A DNA stretch of 64,000 bases from Parafrankia discariae (GCF_000373365.1 NZ_KB891219.1:314080-378079), one strand, 5' to 3'; numbered from the stretch's first letter, positions 9,732 to 22,753 are shown. Numbers and translations are program-made. The notes: generated from the sequence alone by a model not told the origin.

Positions 9732-10873
9732 TGGCAGTGGACTATTACGCGACGCTCGGTGTGCGGCGTGACGCCACCGGTGACGAGATCAAGCGGGCCT
9801 ACCGCAAGCTGGCCCGGGAGCTGCATCCGGACGTCAATCCGGACCCGGAGGCGCAGCAGCGGTTCAGGAACGTGACGAACGCCTACGAGGTCCTCTCGGA
9901 CCCCGAGAAGCGGCAGATCGTCGATCTCGGTGGTGACCCGCTCGCGCCCGGTGGCGGCGCGGCCGGCGCCGGTTCGCCGTTCGGCGCAGGCTTCGGCGGC
10001 CTCGGCGACATCATGGACGCGTTCTTCGGCGGTGGCGCCAGCCGCGGCCCGCGCTCGCGGGTGCGCCGTGGGAACGACGCGCTGCTGCGCCTCGAGCTCG
10101 ACCTGGCCGAGACCGCGTTCGGTGCCACCCGCGACATCACCGTCGACACGGCCGTGGTGTGCGCGACCTGCAGCGGCGGGGGCGCCGCGCCTGGCACGCA
10201 GCCGTCGACCTGCTCGACCTGCCACGGCCGCGGTGAGGTCCAGCAGGTGACCCGCTCGTTCCTCGGTCAGATGGTGACGTCGCGGCCCTGCCCGCGCTGT
10301 ACGGGCACCGGAACGGTCATCGAGCACCCCTGCCGGGACTGCTCCGGTGACGGCCGCGTCCGCAAGCGCCGAACCCTGACGGTGAAGATCCCCTCGGGCG
10401 TCGAGGACGGCATGCGCATCCGGCTGTCCGGCGAGGGCGAGGTCGGCCCCGGCGGGGGGCCGCCCGGCGACCTGTACGTCGAGGTCTCGGAGCGGCAGCA
10501 CGCCGTCTTCAGCCGGGAGGGTGACGACCTCCACTGCGATCTTCGCCTGCCGATGACCGCCGCGGCCCTGGGCACGATGGCCACGCTGGAGACCCTCGAC
10601 GGTTCCGAGACGATCACGGTGAAGCCGGGCACCCAGCCCGGCGAGGTGCTCCGGCTCGCCGGGCGCGGTGTTCCGCACCTGCGCGCCGTGGGGCGTGGGC
10701 ACCTGCACATCCACATCGTCGTCGAGACGCCGACGAAGCTCGACGCCGAGCAGGAACGCCTCCTGCGGGAGCTGGCGAAGCTGCGTGAGGAGGAGACGCC
10801 GGCGGTGGTCGGCGGGTCCTCCGGCGGATCCGGCCTGTTCTCCCGGCGCCGTGGCGGTCGGCGCAACCGCTGA
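9731..10873 (+). CDS. dnaJ: Chaperone DnaJ (HrcA-linked DnaJ2 type)
   Basis: 380 residues. J domain at 1-70 with H32-P33-D34; short Gly-rich region (~75-110); four CxxCxGxG-type zinc repeats at ~143-210 ([32 protein letters not shown]); then the C-terminal substrate-binding domains. It stimulates DnaK ATPase and delivers unfolded clients. Actinobacteria usually have two DnaJ proteins, one in the dnaK operon and one behind hrcA; this is the latter. The ATG overlaps the hrcA stop, so both should be induced together by heat. Confidence 0.96.
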   Translation: MAVDYYATLGVRRDATGDEIKRAYRKLARELHPDVNPDPEAQQRFRNVTNAYEVLSDPEKRQIVDLGGDPLAPGGGAAGAGSPFGAGFGGLGDIMDAFFGGGASRGPRSRVRRGNDALLRLELDLAETAFGATRDITVDTAVVCATCSGGGAAPGTQPSTCSTCHGRGEVQQVTRSFLGQMVTSRPCPRCTGTGTVIEHPCRDCSGDGRVRKRRTLTVKIPSGVEDGMRIRLSGEGEVGPGGGPPGDLYVEVSERQHAVFSREGDDLHCDLRLPMTAAALGTMATLETLDGSETITVKPGTQPGEVLRLAGRGVPHLRAVGRGHLHIHIVVETPTKLDAEQERLLRELAKLREEETPAVVGGSSGGSGLFSRRRGGRRNR

Positions 10874-11619
10874 CCGCGCCCGTCTTCCACCTGGATCCGC
10901 TGCCGTCGACCGACGTCTTCGTGCTGGGTGGACCCGAGGGCCGGCACGCCGCGGCAGTGCGCCGGCTGCGGGTGGGTGAGCGCCTGGACGTCACCGACGG
11001 CGCCGGCGCCGCGCTGGAGTGCGAGGTCCGGTCGGTCGGCCGGGACGAGCTCGAATGCGTCGTCCTGAGCCGGCGGGCGCCGACCCGGGACGGGCCCCGG
11101 CTGGTGGTCGCGCAGGCCCTGGCCAAGGGCGACCGCGGGGAGCTGGCGGTCGAGATGCTCACCGAGATCGGGGTCGACGAGATCGTGCCCTGGGCGGCCG
11201 CGCGCTGCATCGTCCGCTGGGACGGCGAGCGTGGCGAGCGGTCGCGCGCGAGGTGGACCCGCACCGCCCAGGAGGCGGCCAAGCAGTCGCGCCGGCACGC
11301 CTGGCCGTTGGTCGGTCCGCTGGCGGGCACCGCGGCGCTGGCCGGGCGCGTGCGCCGGGCGTCGCTCGCCGTCGTGCTGCACGAGACGGCTACGACGCCG
11401 CTGGCCGGGCTCGCCCGCGCTCTGCCACCCGGGGCCGAGGCCGGGGAGATCCTGCTGGTGGTGGGCCCGGAGGGCGGCGTGGCCGATGGCGAGATCGAGG
11501 CGCTCACGGCCGCCGGCGCGGTGGCCGGCCGGCTGGGCCCGACGGTGCTGCGGACGTCGACGGCGGGCGTGGTCGCGGCGGCCGTGGTACTCGCCGACAT
11601 CGGTCGGCTGGGCGGATAG
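10870..11619 (+). CDS. rsmE: 16S rRNA m3U1498 methyltransferase RsmE
   Basis: SPOUT methyltransferase: an N-terminal PUA-like beta barrel, then a C-terminal knotted domain with '[16 protein letters not shown]' and '[20 protein letters not shown]', the SAM-binding signature. It methylates N3 of U1498 in 16S rRNA. The start is odd. No ATG, GTG or TTG lies in frame before GTG 10921, and that start would remove the first strand. Reading from CTG at 10870 gives [22 protein letters not shown], the normal RsmE N-terminus, and overlaps the dnaJ stop (CTGA). I therefore suggest a CTG start, 249 residues; the alternative is 232 residues from 10921. Confidence 0.88.
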   Translation: MTAPVFHLDPLPSTDVFVLGGPEGRHAAAVRRLRVGERLDVTDGAGAALECEVRSVGRDELECVVLSRRAPTRDGPRLVVAQALAKGDRGELAVEMLTEIGVDEIVPWAAARCIVRWDGERGERSRARWTRTAQEAAKQSRRHAWPLVGPLAGTAALAGRVRRASLAVVLHETATTPLAGLARALPPGAEAGEILLVVGPEGGVADGEIEALTAAGAVAGRLGPTVLRTSTAGVVAAAVVLADIGRLGG

Positions 11620-11670
11620 ACTCGAGATCGGCCGGTAACGTGTCGGCCCCGTCCCGACGACCTGGCACAA

Positions 11671-11712
11671 CTGGCACCGCACAGCTGGCACCGCACAGCT
11701 GGCGTTGCACAG
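11671..11712. repeat. Three 14-bp tandem repeats upstream of phoH
   Basis: ctggcaccgcacag occurs at 11671-11684 and 11685-11698, with a third diverged copy (ctggcgttgcacag) at 11699-11712 and a partial copy (ctggcacaa) just before at 11662. All lie in the rsmE-phoH intergenic region. Confidence 0.85.
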
Positions 11713-11851
11713 CGTGGCTTGTTCACAGTTTCGACCTGGTTCTCGGTGGCCGGGGGATGGATCCGACTGCCCCGTGGCGTTACCGCCTTCTGCGGGCGAC
11801 CTTCGTCCCAGGTTGAAGCGAGAGGTGTTCCGGCCCAGGCGGCCGTACTAC

Positions 11852-12892
11852 ATGCCCGAATCCGACAGCCCACCCGACTCCCGGGTCACCACCCGCATCG
11901 TCGTCCCCGACGGGCACAGCATGGTGAGCCTGCTCGGGCACGAGGACCAGCTCCTGCGTGTGATCGAGAAGGCCTTCTCCTCCGACATCCACGTCCGTGG
12001 CAACGAGATCACGATCACGGGTGACCCGGCGGAGAACGCGCTGGCCGCCCGGTTGTTCTCCGAGCTCGTCGCGCTGCTCGACGCCGGCACCGAAATCAAT
12101 CCGCAGCACGTCGACCACTCGGTGTCGATGCTGCGCAGCGGCGCGGGAGAGCGACCCGCCGAGGTGCTCACCCTCAACATCCTGTCCAACCGTGGTCGGA
12201 CGATCCGTCCCAAGACGCTGAACCAGAAGCGGTACGTGGACGCGATCGACCAGCACACGATCGTGTTCGGGATCGGCCCGGCGGGCACCGGCAAGACCTA
12301 CCTGGCGATGGCCAAGGCCGTGCAGGCGCTGCAGGCGAAGAAGGTCACCCGGATCATCCTCACCCGGCCGGCGGTCGAGGCGGGCGAGCGGCTCGGCTTC
12401 CTGCCCGGCACGCTCTACGAGAAGATCGACCCGTACCTGCGGCCCCTCTACGACGCGCTGCACGACATGATCGACCCCGACTCGATCCCGCGGCTCATGC
12501 AGAGCGGCACCATCGAGGTCGCGCCGCTGGCGTACATGCGCGGCCGCACGCTCAACGACGCCTTCATCATCCTGGACGAGGCGCAGAACACCTCGGCCGA
12601 GCAGATGAAGATGTTCCTGACCCGCCTCGGCTTCGGGTCCAAGATCGTGGTGACCGGTGACGTCACCCAGGTCGACCTGCCCAGCGGCACGAAGAGTGGC
12701 CTGCGGGTGGTCCGCGAGATCCTGGACGGCGTCGACGACGTCCACTTCGCGACCCTCACCAGCACGGACGTCGTCCGGCACCGGCTGGTCGGCGACATCG
12801 TGGACGCCTACGCCCGCTGGGACGCGGCGAGCCCGGCGCCCGGCACGGAGGCGCGTCCCGCGCGGGCCGCCCGCCGGGGAAGGGACCGCTGA
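11852..12892 (+). CDS. phoH: PhoH-like ATPase
   Basis: 346 residues from ATG 11852 ([10 protein letters not shown]). An N-terminal KH-like region (~15-85) is followed by a P-loop ATPase domain: Walker A 'GPAGTGKT' from residue 142 and Walker B '[10 protein letters not shown]' near 236, with '[12 protein letters not shown]' after it. PhoH proteins are RNA-associated ATPases/helicase-like enzymes commonly coupled to the nuclease YbeY. The frame is open back to 11705, but the upstream segment is low-complexity and atypical; AGGCGG lies about nine bases before 11852. A GTG at 11826 is a second candidate. The stop overlaps ybeY by one base. Confidence 0.93.
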   Translation: MPESDSPPDSRVTTRIVVPDGHSMVSLLGHEDQLLRVIEKAFSSDIHVRGNEITITGDPAENALAARLFSELVALLDAGTEINPQHVDHSVSMLRSGAGERPAEVLTLNILSNRGRTIRPKTLNQKRYVDAIDQHTIVFGIGPAGTGKTYLAMAKAVQALQAKKVTRIILTRPAVEAGERLGFLPGTLYEKIDPYLRPLYDALHDMIDPDSIPRLMQSGTIEVAPLAYMRGRTLNDAFIILDEAQNTSAEQMKMFLTRLGFGSKIVVTGDVTQVDLPSGTKSGLRVVREILDGVDDVHFATLTSTDVVRHRLVGDIVDAYARWDAASPAPGTEARPARAARRGRDR

Positions 12893-13371
12893 TGGCCGTC
12901 TTCGTCGCCAACGAGTCGGGCGTGACGGACTTCGACGAGGTCACCCTGGCCGCGCTCGCCCGTTTCGTGCTCGACACGATGAAGGTCAACCCGCTGGCGG
13001 AGCTCTCGGTCATGCTCGTCGAGATCGACGCCATGACCGACCTGCACGTGCGCTACATGGCGGAGGAGGGCCCGACCGACGTGCTCGCCTTCCCGCAGGA
13101 CGAGGCGTTCGAGCCGTCGTGGTCGGAGTCGCCCGAGGAAGACCCGACCACCCTGCTCGGCGACGTCGTCCTGTGCCCCGAGGTGGCCCGGCGGCAGGCC
13201 GCGCAGGCCGGCCACGGGATGGAGCACGAACTGCACATCCTCTGCACCCACGGCATCCTGCACCTGCTCGGCTACGACCACGCCGAGCCGGAGGAGGAGC
13301 GGGAGATGTGGAAGCTCCAGAACAGCCTGCTGGCCTCCTGGGACACCGCGGCCGGCTCCGGCGCCTCCTGA
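12892..13371 (+). CDS. ybeY: Endoribonuclease YbeY (16S rRNA maturation)
   Basis: 159 residues. The zinc-binding motif HGxLHLxGYDH is present as '[11 protein letters not shown]' at 120-130, and '[12 protein letters not shown]' is the second family signature. YbeY is a single-strand endoribonuclease acting in 16S rRNA 3'-end maturation and ribosome quality control, often with Era. Here it lies in the standard phoH-ybeY-corC-era order, which supports a ribosome-maturation unit. The ATG overlaps the phoH stop (TGATG). Confidence 0.96.
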   Translation: MAVFVANESGVTDFDEVTLAALARFVLDTMKVNPLAELSVMLVEIDAMTDLHVRYMAEEGPTDVLAFPQDEAFEPSWSESPEEDPTTLLGDVVLCPEVARRQAAQAGHGMEHELHILCTHGILHLLGYDHAEPEEEREMWKLQNSLLASWDTAAGSGAS

Positions 13372-13386
13372 CGGGGCCGGGCCGCC

Positions 13387-14715
13387 ATGGACTCCGGTGA
13401 TCTTCTTCTCGTCTTCATCGCCGCGGTGACCGCGCTCGCCGCGGCCGGCCTGGGCGCGGTGGACGCGGGGCTGACCCGGGTGTCCCGGGTCAGCGTCGAC
13501 GAGTTCGCCCGCCACGGCAAGGCGGGGGCGGCGAACCTCGCCCGGGTTGTCGCCGACCCCGGCCGTTATCTGGCGTTGTTGCTGCTGCTGCGGATCGCCG
13601 GCGAGATGGTCGCCGCGGCCTGCATCACCGTCCTGGCCGTGCACGCGTACGGCTCCGGGTTCGCCGCGGTCGGGCTGGGCGCGCTGGTGTCGACGCTCGT
13701 CGCCTACATCCTCGTCGGCGTGATGTTCCGGACGCTCGGCCGCCAGCACGCGCCGGCGGTGTCGCTGGCCACCGCGGGGCTGACCATCCGGCTGGCGAAG
13801 GTCTTCGGCCCGCTGCCCCGCCTGCTGATCGCGTTCGGCAACGCGGTGACCCCAGGCCCCGGCTACCGCGACGGCCCGTTCGCCTCCGAGGCGGAGCTGC
13901 GCGACCTCGTCGACCTCGCCGAGGAGAACGAGGTCATCGAGCCCGGGGAACGCGACATGATCGCCTCGGTGTTCGAGCTGGGGGACACGCTCGTCCGCGA
14001 GGTGATGGTGCCGCGGCCCGACATGGTCTTCATCGAGTCCGACAAGACCGTCCGGCAGGCCATCTCGCTGGCGCTGCGCAGCGGCTTCTCCCGCATCCCG
14101 GTGATTGGCGAGAGCATCGACGACGTCGTCGGCATCGGCTTCCTCAAGGACATGGTCGGCTGGGAGCGTGACGGGCGGGAGAGCAGCCGGGTCGCGGAGG
14201 TCATGCGCCCGCCCGTGCTCGTCCCGGAGAGCAAGCCCGCCGACGACCTGCTGCGCGAGATGCAGGCGTCGCGCACCCACATGGCCATCGTCATCGACGA
14301 GTACGGCGGCACCGCCGGCCTGGTGACCATCGAGGACGTCCTCGAGGAGATCGTCGGTGAGATCACGGACGAGTACGACAGCGCCACCCCGCCGGTCGAG
14401 TGGCTCGACGACGACACCGCCCGGGTGACGGCGCGCCTGGACGTCGACGACCTCGCGGGGCTGTTCGGCGTCGACGAGCTGCCCGGCGCGCAGGACGTCG
14501 AGACGGTGGGCGGGCTGCTCGCGAACGCGCTCGGCCGGGTGCCCATCCCCGGCGCGACCACGGACATCGCCGGCCTGCGGCTGTCGGCCGAGCGCGCGGC
14601 CGGGCGGCGCAACCAGATCGGCACCGTCGTCGTCCACCGGCTGTCCCCGGCTCCCCGCACCGACGAGGAGCCGGGCGACCCGCCGGGCCCAGCGAGCAGA
14701 AAGGTGACATCGTGA
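13387..14715 (+). CDS. CNNM/CorC-family membrane protein with CBS domains
   Basis: 442 residues: an N-terminal DUF21/CNNM transmembrane region (~1-145, at least three hydrophobic helices), a linker, a tandem CBS pair (~190-320; 'VMVPRPDMVFIESDKTV' and 'HMAIVIDEYGGTAGLVTIED') and a C-terminal CorC_HlyC domain (~345-420). CNNM/CorC proteins are linked to Mg2+/Co2+ efflux or homeostasis; the older name 'hemolysin' is misleading. 15 bases separate it from ybeY, and its stop overlaps the next gene by four bases, so it belongs to the ybeY-era operon. Confidence 0.92.
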   Translation: MDSGDLLLVFIAAVTALAAAGLGAVDAGLTRVSRVSVDEFARHGKAGAANLARVVADPGRYLALLLLLRIAGEMVAAACITVLAVHAYGSGFAAVGLGALVSTLVAYILVGVMFRTLGRQHAPAVSLATAGLTIRLAKVFGPLPRLLIAFGNAVTPGPGYRDGPFASEAELRDLVDLAEENEVIEPGERDMIASVFELGDTLVREVMVPRPDMVFIESDKTVRQAISLALRSGFSRIPVIGESIDDVVGIGFLKDMVGWERDGRESSRVAEVMRPPVLVPESKPADDLLREMQASRTHMAIVIDEYGGTAGLVTIEDVLEEIVGEITDEYDSATPPVEWLDDDTARVTARLDVDDLAGLFGVDELPGAQDVETVGGLLANALGRVPIPGATTDIAGLRLSAERAAGRRNQIGTVVVHRLSPAPRTDEEPGDPPGPASRKVTS

Positions 14716-15095
14716 CGTCTCCAACCCCGCCGGTCGGCCTCGCCCTCGAGGCCGAGGACGGGAAGCTGGTGGTGCTGGCCCGGTCCGCCCGGCTGCGCGC
14801 CTACACGTCCGCGGGCCAGCCGGCCGAGGGCGCGGCGGTGCGGGACACCGACGGCCGGACGTACGCCGCGGCGACCGTCTCCCACACCCGGCCCGAGCTG
14901 GCCACGTCGGCGCTGCGCGCCGCGGTGGTGGCGGCGGCCTCCAGCGGAGCCCGCCGCTTCGAGGCCGCGGTCGTGGTGACCGAGGCCGCCGAGGCCGCCG
15001 CCGACGACCTGGCGATGCTCGCCGAGTTCGGTGCCGGGGTGCCCCTCTACCTCGCCGGTCCCGACGGCGTCGCCCGCACCCGGACGTCGAGCTAG
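14712..15095 (+). CDS. Cytidine-deaminase-like protein lacking the zinc site
   Basis: 127 residues from a GTG that overlaps the upstream stop (GTGA). The order of segments ('GRTYAAATVSHTRPELATSA', then 'LRAAVVAAASSGARRFEAAV') resembles the deaminase fold around its catalytic helix. The expected HAE/CAE and PCxxC zinc ligands are missing: there is no cysteine and the Glu position is replaced by Ala/Ser. It lies exactly where actinobacterial genomes keep a conserved small gene between the CBS protein and era. It is probably a non-catalytic or RNA-related member; the fold assignment is my inference from pattern. Confidence 0.65.
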   Translation: MTSPTPPVGLALEAEDGKLVVLARSARLRAYTSAGQPAEGAAVRDTDGRTYAAATVSHTRPELATSALRAAVVAAASSGARRFEAAVVVTEAAEAAADDLAMLAEFGAGVPLYLAGPDGVARTRTSS

Positions 15096-16027
15096 TGGAC
15101 ATCGAGCTCGTCGACCCGGCGACGGACTTCCGGTCGGGGTTCGCCTGTCTGGTGGGGCGGCCCAACGCCGGCAAGTCGACGCTGACGAACGCCCTGGTGG
15201 GGACGAAGGTGGCGATCACCTCCGGGCGACCGCAGACGACCCGCCACGCCATCCGGGGCATCATCAACCGCCCCGACGCGCAGCTCATCCTGGTCGACAC
15301 CCCGGGGCTGCACCGCCCGCGCACCCTGCTCGGCCAGCGGCTCAACGACGTCGTCCGCACGACGCTGTCCGAGGTCGATGTGATCGGCTTCTGCATGCCC
15401 GCCGACGAGCCGCTCGGCCGCGGCGACCGTTTCATCGCCGACGAGCTGGGCCGGATGGCGGGGCGCACCCCGGTGGTCGCGATCCTGACCAAGGTCGACG
15501 CGGTCAGCGACCCGGACCGGGTCGGCGCCCGGCTGCTCGAGATCTCCGGGCTGGGCGACTTCGCCGACATCGTGCCGGTGAGCGCCGTGTCGTCCTTCCA
15601 GGTCGGCACGCTGGCCGACGTGCTCGTCGCCCGGCTGCCCGAGGGCCCGCGGCTCTACCCCGACGGCGAGCTGACCGACGAACCCGAGCAGGTCATGGTC
15701 GCCGAGCTGATCCGCGAGGCGGCGCTGGAGGGGGTGCGCGACGAGCTGCCGCACTCACTGGCCGTGGTGGTCGAGGAGATGATCCCGCGGGAGAACCGCC
15801 CACAGGACCGGCCGCTGCTCGACGTGCACGTCAACGTGTACGTGGAGCGGCCGAGCCAGAAGGCGATCGTCATCGGCGCGGGCGGCTCCCGGCTGCGCGA
15901 CGTGGGCACCCGGGCCCGGACCCAGATCGAGGCGCTGCTGGGCACCCCGATCTACCTGGACCTGCACGTCAAGGTCGCGAAGGACTGGCAGCGGGACCCG
16001 AAGCAGCTGCGCCGGCTGGGCTTCTAG
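15095..16027 (+). CDS. era: GTPase Era
   Basis: 310 residues. G1 'GRPNAGKST' is at 21-29, then 'ITSGRPQTTRHAIRGI' (switch I), 'DTPGL' (G3), 'TKVDAV' (G4) and a C-terminal KH domain around 'VIGAGGSRLRDVGTRARTQI'. Era binds the 3' end of 16S rRNA and acts in 30S assembly. The GTG start shares a base with the preceding stop (TAGTG). It is the last gene of the phoH-ybeY-CBS-deaminase-like-era unit; a palindrome follows immediately. Confidence 0.97.
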   Translation: MDIELVDPATDFRSGFACLVGRPNAGKSTLTNALVGTKVAITSGRPQTTRHAIRGIINRPDAQLILVDTPGLHRPRTLLGQRLNDVVRTTLSEVDVIGFCMPADEPLGRGDRFIADELGRMAGRTPVVAILTKVDAVSDPDRVGARLLEISGLGDFADIVPVSAVSSFQVGTLADVLVARLPEGPRLYPDGELTDEPEQVMVAELIREAALEGVRDELPHSLAVVVEEMIPRENRPQDRPLLDVHVNVYVERPSQKAIVIGAGGSRLRDVGTRARTQIEALLGTPIYLDLHVKVAKDWQRDPKQLRRLGF

Positions 16028-16029
16028 GC

Positions 16030-16044
16030 GTCGCGAGTCGCGAC
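16030..16044. terminator. Palindrome between convergent era and NUDIX genes
   Basis: GTCGCGA-G-TCGCGAC (7-1-7 inverted repeat) fills most of the 20-base gap between the two convergent stops. A terminator is the natural reading, although a one-base loop means the hairpin must open at its tip. Confidence 0.5.
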
Positions 16045-16047
16045 ACG

Positions 16048-16728
16048 TCACGACGGTGTCGGCAGCCGGCGCCGCAGGCGGTCCCACCAGCGCCGGGCCG
16101 GCGACCGCTCGTCGACGGCCCGGCCCGGCGGGGCGCCGACGATCTCGCCGTCCACGATCTCGAGGATGGGCGGCACCGGCGGCCGGGCGGGCTTCGAGGC
16201 CGCTTCCGGCTCCGGTGCCGCCTCCGGCACCGGAGCCGGGGCGTCGGCCCGCATCAGCGGTGGGTCGTCCCCGCTGAGCGCGGTGGCCAGCAGGGCCTGC
16301 CTGTTGGCCACGATGTAGTCCTTCACCGCGGCCGGCTGGAGGTCGTACCGGGTGAGCTTCTTGCCCCGCAGGTCGATCCGCTCGACGGCGTAGCGGCCCT
16401 TGGCCGGGTTGCCGAACTCGGCGCCGGTACGGCGGTCCAGATCCATCGAGACGAGCCGGCAGAGGAAGAAGTGCTGCAGGTTCAGGCCCTCGCCGCGGGG
16501 CGCGGCGGTCACGTAGACCTGCTGGACCCGGTCCACCACGGCGCCCAGCTCCTCGGCGAGCTCGCGGTGCAGCGCGTCCTCCACCGAGGCGTCCTCGGGG
16601 TCCACACCGCCGCCCGGGGTGGACCAGTAGGGCTTGCGTTTGGGGAAGGTTCTGCGGAACAGCACCAGCCGCCCGTTCCCGTCGATGATGATGCCTCGCG
16701 CCGTCCGCCGAACAACCCGCACCCACAC
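16048..16728 (-). CDS. NUDIX hydrolase
   Basis: 226 residues from a GTG start. The NUDIX box is 'GGGVDPEDASVEDALHREL' followed by AEELGA; relative to GX5EX7REUXEEXGU it has one extra residue before the RELAEELG core, but the catalytic core is intact. The enzyme should cleave a nucleoside diphosphate linked to some group; substrate unknown. The C-terminal ~70 residues are Pro/Ala/Glu-rich and then basic ('RRWWDRLRRRLPTPS'), outside the NUDIX fold. Convergent with era, divergent from recO. Confidence 0.88.
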   Translation of the reverse strand: MWVRVVRRTARGIIIDGNGRLVLFRRTFPKRKPYWSTPGGGVDPEDASVEDALHRELAEELGAVVDRVQQVYVTAAPRGEGLNLQHFFLCRLVSMDLDRRTGAEFGNPAKGRYAVERIDLRGKKLTRYDLQPAAVKDYIVANRQALLATALSGDDPPLMRADAPAPVPEAAPEPEAASKPARPPVPPILEIVDGEIVGAPPGRAVDERSPARRWWDRLRRRLPTPS

Positions 16729-16868
16729 ATGATGGCGACCGCGGCGGCGGCGGTCGCCGGAATCCCCCCCGACGCCACGGAGCGGTCCGCTGCCGCCGGG
16801 TCCGTCCCGTCGTGCCCCGCGGGCGGCGGCCTACCTGTTCGGGGGCACGGGCGTGCAACCATGGGAAC

Positions 16869-17600
16869 GTGCCGGTGTATCGCGATGAGGGCGTCGTCCT
16901 GAGGACGGCACCCTTCGCCGAGGCCGACCGCGTCGTCACGGTGCTCACCCGGCGTAACGGCCGGGTCCGCGCGGTGGCCCGGGGGGTGCGGCGGACGTCC
17001 TCGCGGTTCGGCGCCCGGCTGGAGCCCGGCACCCACGTCGATCTCCAGCTGCACGAGGGCCGCTCGCTGGACACGGTGACCCAGGCGGATATCCTCGGCG
17101 CCTACGGAGCGACGATCGCCCAGGAGTACGCGCGGTACACGGCGGCCGCGGTGATGCTGGAGACGGCCGAGCGCCTGACCAGCGAGGAACGCCAGCCCGC
17201 CCTGCGGCTGTTCCTGCTGCTCGTCGGTGGCCTGCGTACCCTGGCGGGCGGTGAGCGCCCGCCGCCGCTGGTCCTGGACGCCTTCCTGCTGCGCTCACTG
17301 GCGGTCTCCGGGTACGGCATGGCCCTCGACGCGTGCGCCCGGTGCGGGGAGCCGGGGCCGCACCACTCGCTGTCCGTTCCCGGCGGCGGCGTAGTGTGCC
17401 CGGAATGTCGACCGCGGGGTGCGGCGTCGACGTCTCCGGCCGCGGTGCGGCTGCTTGCCGACCTCCTGCACGGTGACTGGAACGGCGCCGAGGCGAGCGA
17501 CGCCCGCGTCCGGCGGGAGGCCGGCGGCATCGTGGCGGCCTACCTGCAGTGGCATCTCGAGCGGGCGCTGCGCGCCCTTCCGCACCTCGAACGGACGTGA
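16869..17600 (+). CDS. recO: DNA repair protein RecO
   Basis: 243 residues from GTG 16869 ([20 protein letters not shown]), preceded by GGGAAC. The N-terminal OB fold includes '[20 protein letters not shown]'. The zinc-binding cysteines appear as CARC (~156) and CPEC (~178). RecO loads RecA on SSB-covered single-stranded DNA with RecR. The frame extends upstream to 16812, but those residues are not family-like. It is followed by uppS with 41 bases between, as in other actinobacteria. Confidence 0.95.
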   Translation: MPVYRDEGVVLRTAPFAEADRVVTVLTRRNGRVRAVARGVRRTSSRFGARLEPGTHVDLQLHEGRSLDTVTQADILGAYGATIAQEYARYTAAAVMLETAERLTSEERQPALRLFLLLVGGLRTLAGGERPPPLVLDAFLLRSLAVSGYGMALDACARCGEPGPHHSLSVPGGGVVCPECRPRGAASTSPAAVRLLADLLHGDWNGAEASDARVRREAGGIVAAYLQWHLERALRALPHLERT

Positions 17601-17641
17601 AATGGGGGGTCGGTCGTGGCGCCGTCGGCCCGGACGAGAGG

Positions 17642-18448
17642 ATGTCGGCTGTGAGCCTGCGTGAAGAGGTGGGCCGGCGGTTCCGCGATCCGCGTCCTCA
17701 TCCGTCCGGAGCGCAGCCGCCGCAGTTGCCGCCGGCGCTGGTCCCGCGGCATGTCGGGATCGTCATGGACGGCAACGGGCGCTGGGCGAAGCTGCGCGGC
17801 CTGCCCCGGACGAAGGGGCACGAGGCGGGCGAGGAGGCGCTGTTCGACTGCGTCGAGGGCGCCATCGAGATGGGCGTCCGCTGGCTGTCGGTGTACGCGT
17901 TCTCCACGGAGAACTGGAAGCGCTCGCCGGACGAGGTGGCGTTCCTGATGCGGTTCACCGACGGCGTGTTCGGCCGGCGGATCGACGACATGGACTCACT
18001 CGGAGTCCGGGTCCGCTGGGCGGGCCGCCGGCCCCGGCTGTGGGGCAACGTGATCCGGCGGCTGGAGTCGGCGGAGCAGCGCACCCGGGACAACGACCGG
18101 CTCACGCTCGTGATGTGCGTGAACTACGGCGGGCGGGCCGAGCTGGCGGACGCCGCCGCGGCGATCGCCCGCGACGTGCGGGCCGGCCTGCTGCGCCCGG
18201 AGCGGGTCAACGAGGAGACCGTCGCCCGGTACCTCGACGAGCCCGACATGCCGGACGTCGACCTGCTCATCCGGACCTCCGGCGAGCAGCGGCTGAGCAA
18301 CTTCCTGCTCTGGCAGGCCGCGTACGCCGAGTTCTCCTTCGTGCCCACGCTGTGGCCCGACTTCGACCGCCGGGATCTGTGGCTGGCCTGTGAGGAGTAT
18401 GCCCGCCGGGACCGGCGCTACGGCGGGATCATCACCAACCGTGCCTGA
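17642..18448 (+). CDS. uppS: Isoprenyl transferase (undecaprenyl diphosphate synthase type)
   Basis: About 268 residues from ATG 17642, with GAGAG just upstream; GTG 17651 is an alternative. The cis-prenyltransferase motif '[13 protein letters not shown]' carries the catalytic Asp near residue 43; '[20 protein letters not shown]', '[11 protein letters not shown]' and '[20 protein letters not shown]' follow. It extends short prenyl diphosphates with isopentenyl diphosphate to make the lipid carrier for peptidoglycan and exported polysaccharides, the same carrier the cluster in the second half of the window would need. The stop overlaps the next gene. Confidence 0.95.
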   Translation: MSAVSLREEVGRRFRDPRPHPSGAQPPQLPPALVPRHVGIVMDGNGRWAKLRGLPRTKGHEAGEEALFDCVEGAIEMGVRWLSVYAFSTENWKRSPDEVAFLMRFTDGVFGRRIDDMDSLGVRVRWAGRRPRLWGNVIRRLESAEQRTRDNDRLTLVMCVNYGGRAELADAAAAIARDVRAGLLRPERVNEETVARYLDEPDMPDVDLLIRTSGEQRLSNFLLWQAAYAEFSFVPTLWPDFDRRDLWLACEEYARRDRRYGGIITNRA

Positions 18449-18845
18449 GTTCGACGGACCGGGGGCTCCGGTGGTGGCGGTCCTGCGCTTCGAGGTGCCG
18501 GAGCCGGCCCGGGCCGGCTTCGCGGCGGCCGGGGAACGAGTGGTGGCGGCGCTCGCCGGCCAGCGCGGGTTTCGTTCGGCCCGGCTCGGTCGGGCCGTCG
18601 ACGAGCCGGCGGCCTGGCTGCTGGTGACCGAGTGGGCCGGGCCCGGGGCCTGGCGGCGGGCGCTGTCCGCCTTCGCCGTGCGGTGCGAGCTGACGCCGCT
18701 GCTGGCCTGGGCCCAGGAGGCGCCCGGAGCCTTCGAGGTGCTGCACGAACGGGAGGCCGGCGGCGCGGCGCGTTCACACGGGTCCGCGCTGGCGCCGGAC
18801 GCCGCCGTGGCCGCGCCCGGCGCGCGCGACCAGGGCGGGCGGTAG
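18441..18845 (+). CDS. Antibiotic-biosynthesis-monooxygenase-fold (ABM) protein
   Basis: 134 residues from GTG 18441, overlapping the uppS stop by eight bases. '[20 protein letters not shown]', '[15 protein letters not shown]' and '[19 protein letters not shown]' match the dimeric alpha/beta-barrel ABM pattern (strand, helix, GF..A.L strand, W...E strand). Such proteins include haem-degrading, quinone-forming and non-catalytic members, so no substrate can be assigned. The last ~25 residues are a low-complexity tail. Confidence 0.72.
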   Translation: MPEFDGPGAPVVAVLRFEVPEPARAGFAAAGERVVAALAGQRGFRSARLGRAVDEPAAWLLVTEWAGPGAWRRALSAFAVRCELTPLLAWAQEAPGAFEVLHEREAGGAARSHGSALAPDAAVAAPGARDQGGR

Positions 18846-18872
18846 CGGCGCCGCCACCCGGTAGCCTCGGCG

Positions 18873-21995
<3,123 letters not shown>

Positions 21996-22066
21996 GCCCC
22001 CGTCGCGGAGCACCCAGGTGCGCCCGGGAGGTTTGGGCGGGTCCCGGACGGCTAACGTGACATCGC

Positions 22067-22753
22067 GTGGACCTGTCCCTCCGGCGGCTTGTGCCCCGTC
22101 CGCCCTCGGCGTCCTGGTTCAGGGTGCCCTGGTGGCGCTGGGCGGCCCGAATCGTCGCGGTCATCGTCGGGATCGTGCTGCTCGGGTCGGTGCTGACCTT
22201 CGGGCAGGTGTGGTGGGTCGGGCGCGGTGACGACCGGCGTGTCTCCGACACGCTGATCGTCCTGGGCGCCTCGCAGTACGACGGCCGGCCGTCGGCCATC
22301 CTGGCCGCCCGCCTCGACCACGCCCTGGAGCTCTACCGGGCCGGGGTCGCGCCGCGGATCATCACGGTGGGCGGCAACCAGCCGGGGGACCGCTTCACCG
22401 AGGCCGAGGCGTCCGGGTCCTACCTGCGTGACCGCGGTGTCCCGTCCAGCGCCGTGCTGGTGGTGCCCCAGGGCGTCGACACGCTGTCGTCGCTGACCGC
22501 GGTGGCCGGCCTGATGGACAGCCGGCAGTGGCGCTCCGCGGTGGTGGTGACCGACCGCTGGCACAGCCTGCGCTCCCGGGCGATCGCCGCGGATCTCGGC
22601 GTCGACGCGGTGACGTCGCCGGCGACGGCGGGCCCGGCCAACCGCGGGTTCGGCACCCAGATCCGGTACATCCTGCGGGAGGGGGTCGGGTACCGCTTCT
22701 ACCAGCTGTTCCACCGGGCCTCGCCGTCCGCGGCGCACACTCCCGCCGTCTGA
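22067..22753 (+). CDS. YdcF/ElyC-family (DUF218) membrane-anchored protein
   Basis: 228 residues. One N-terminal membrane segment (~27-47, 'IVAVIVGIVLLGSVLTFGQV') is followed by the DUF218 fold: 'DTLIVLGASQYDGRPSAILA', 'HALELYRAG', 'GGNQPGDRFTEAEASG' and 'VVTDRWHSLRSRAIA'. E. coli relatives (SanA, ElyC) affect envelope integrity and undecaprenyl-linked steps; the biochemical activity is unsettled. It likely faces the exterior. A hairpin starts at its last base. Confidence 0.85.
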   Translation: MDLSLRRLVPRPPSASWFRVPWWRWAARIVAVIVGIVLLGSVLTFGQVWWVGRGDDRRVSDTLIVLGASQYDGRPSAILAARLDHALELYRAGVAPRIITVGGNQPGDRFTEAEASGSYLRDRGVPSSAVLVVPQGVDTLSSLTAVAGLMDSRQWRSAVVVTDRWHSLRSRAIAADLGVDAVTSPATAGPANRGFGTQIRYILREGVGYRFYQLFHRASPSAAHTPAV

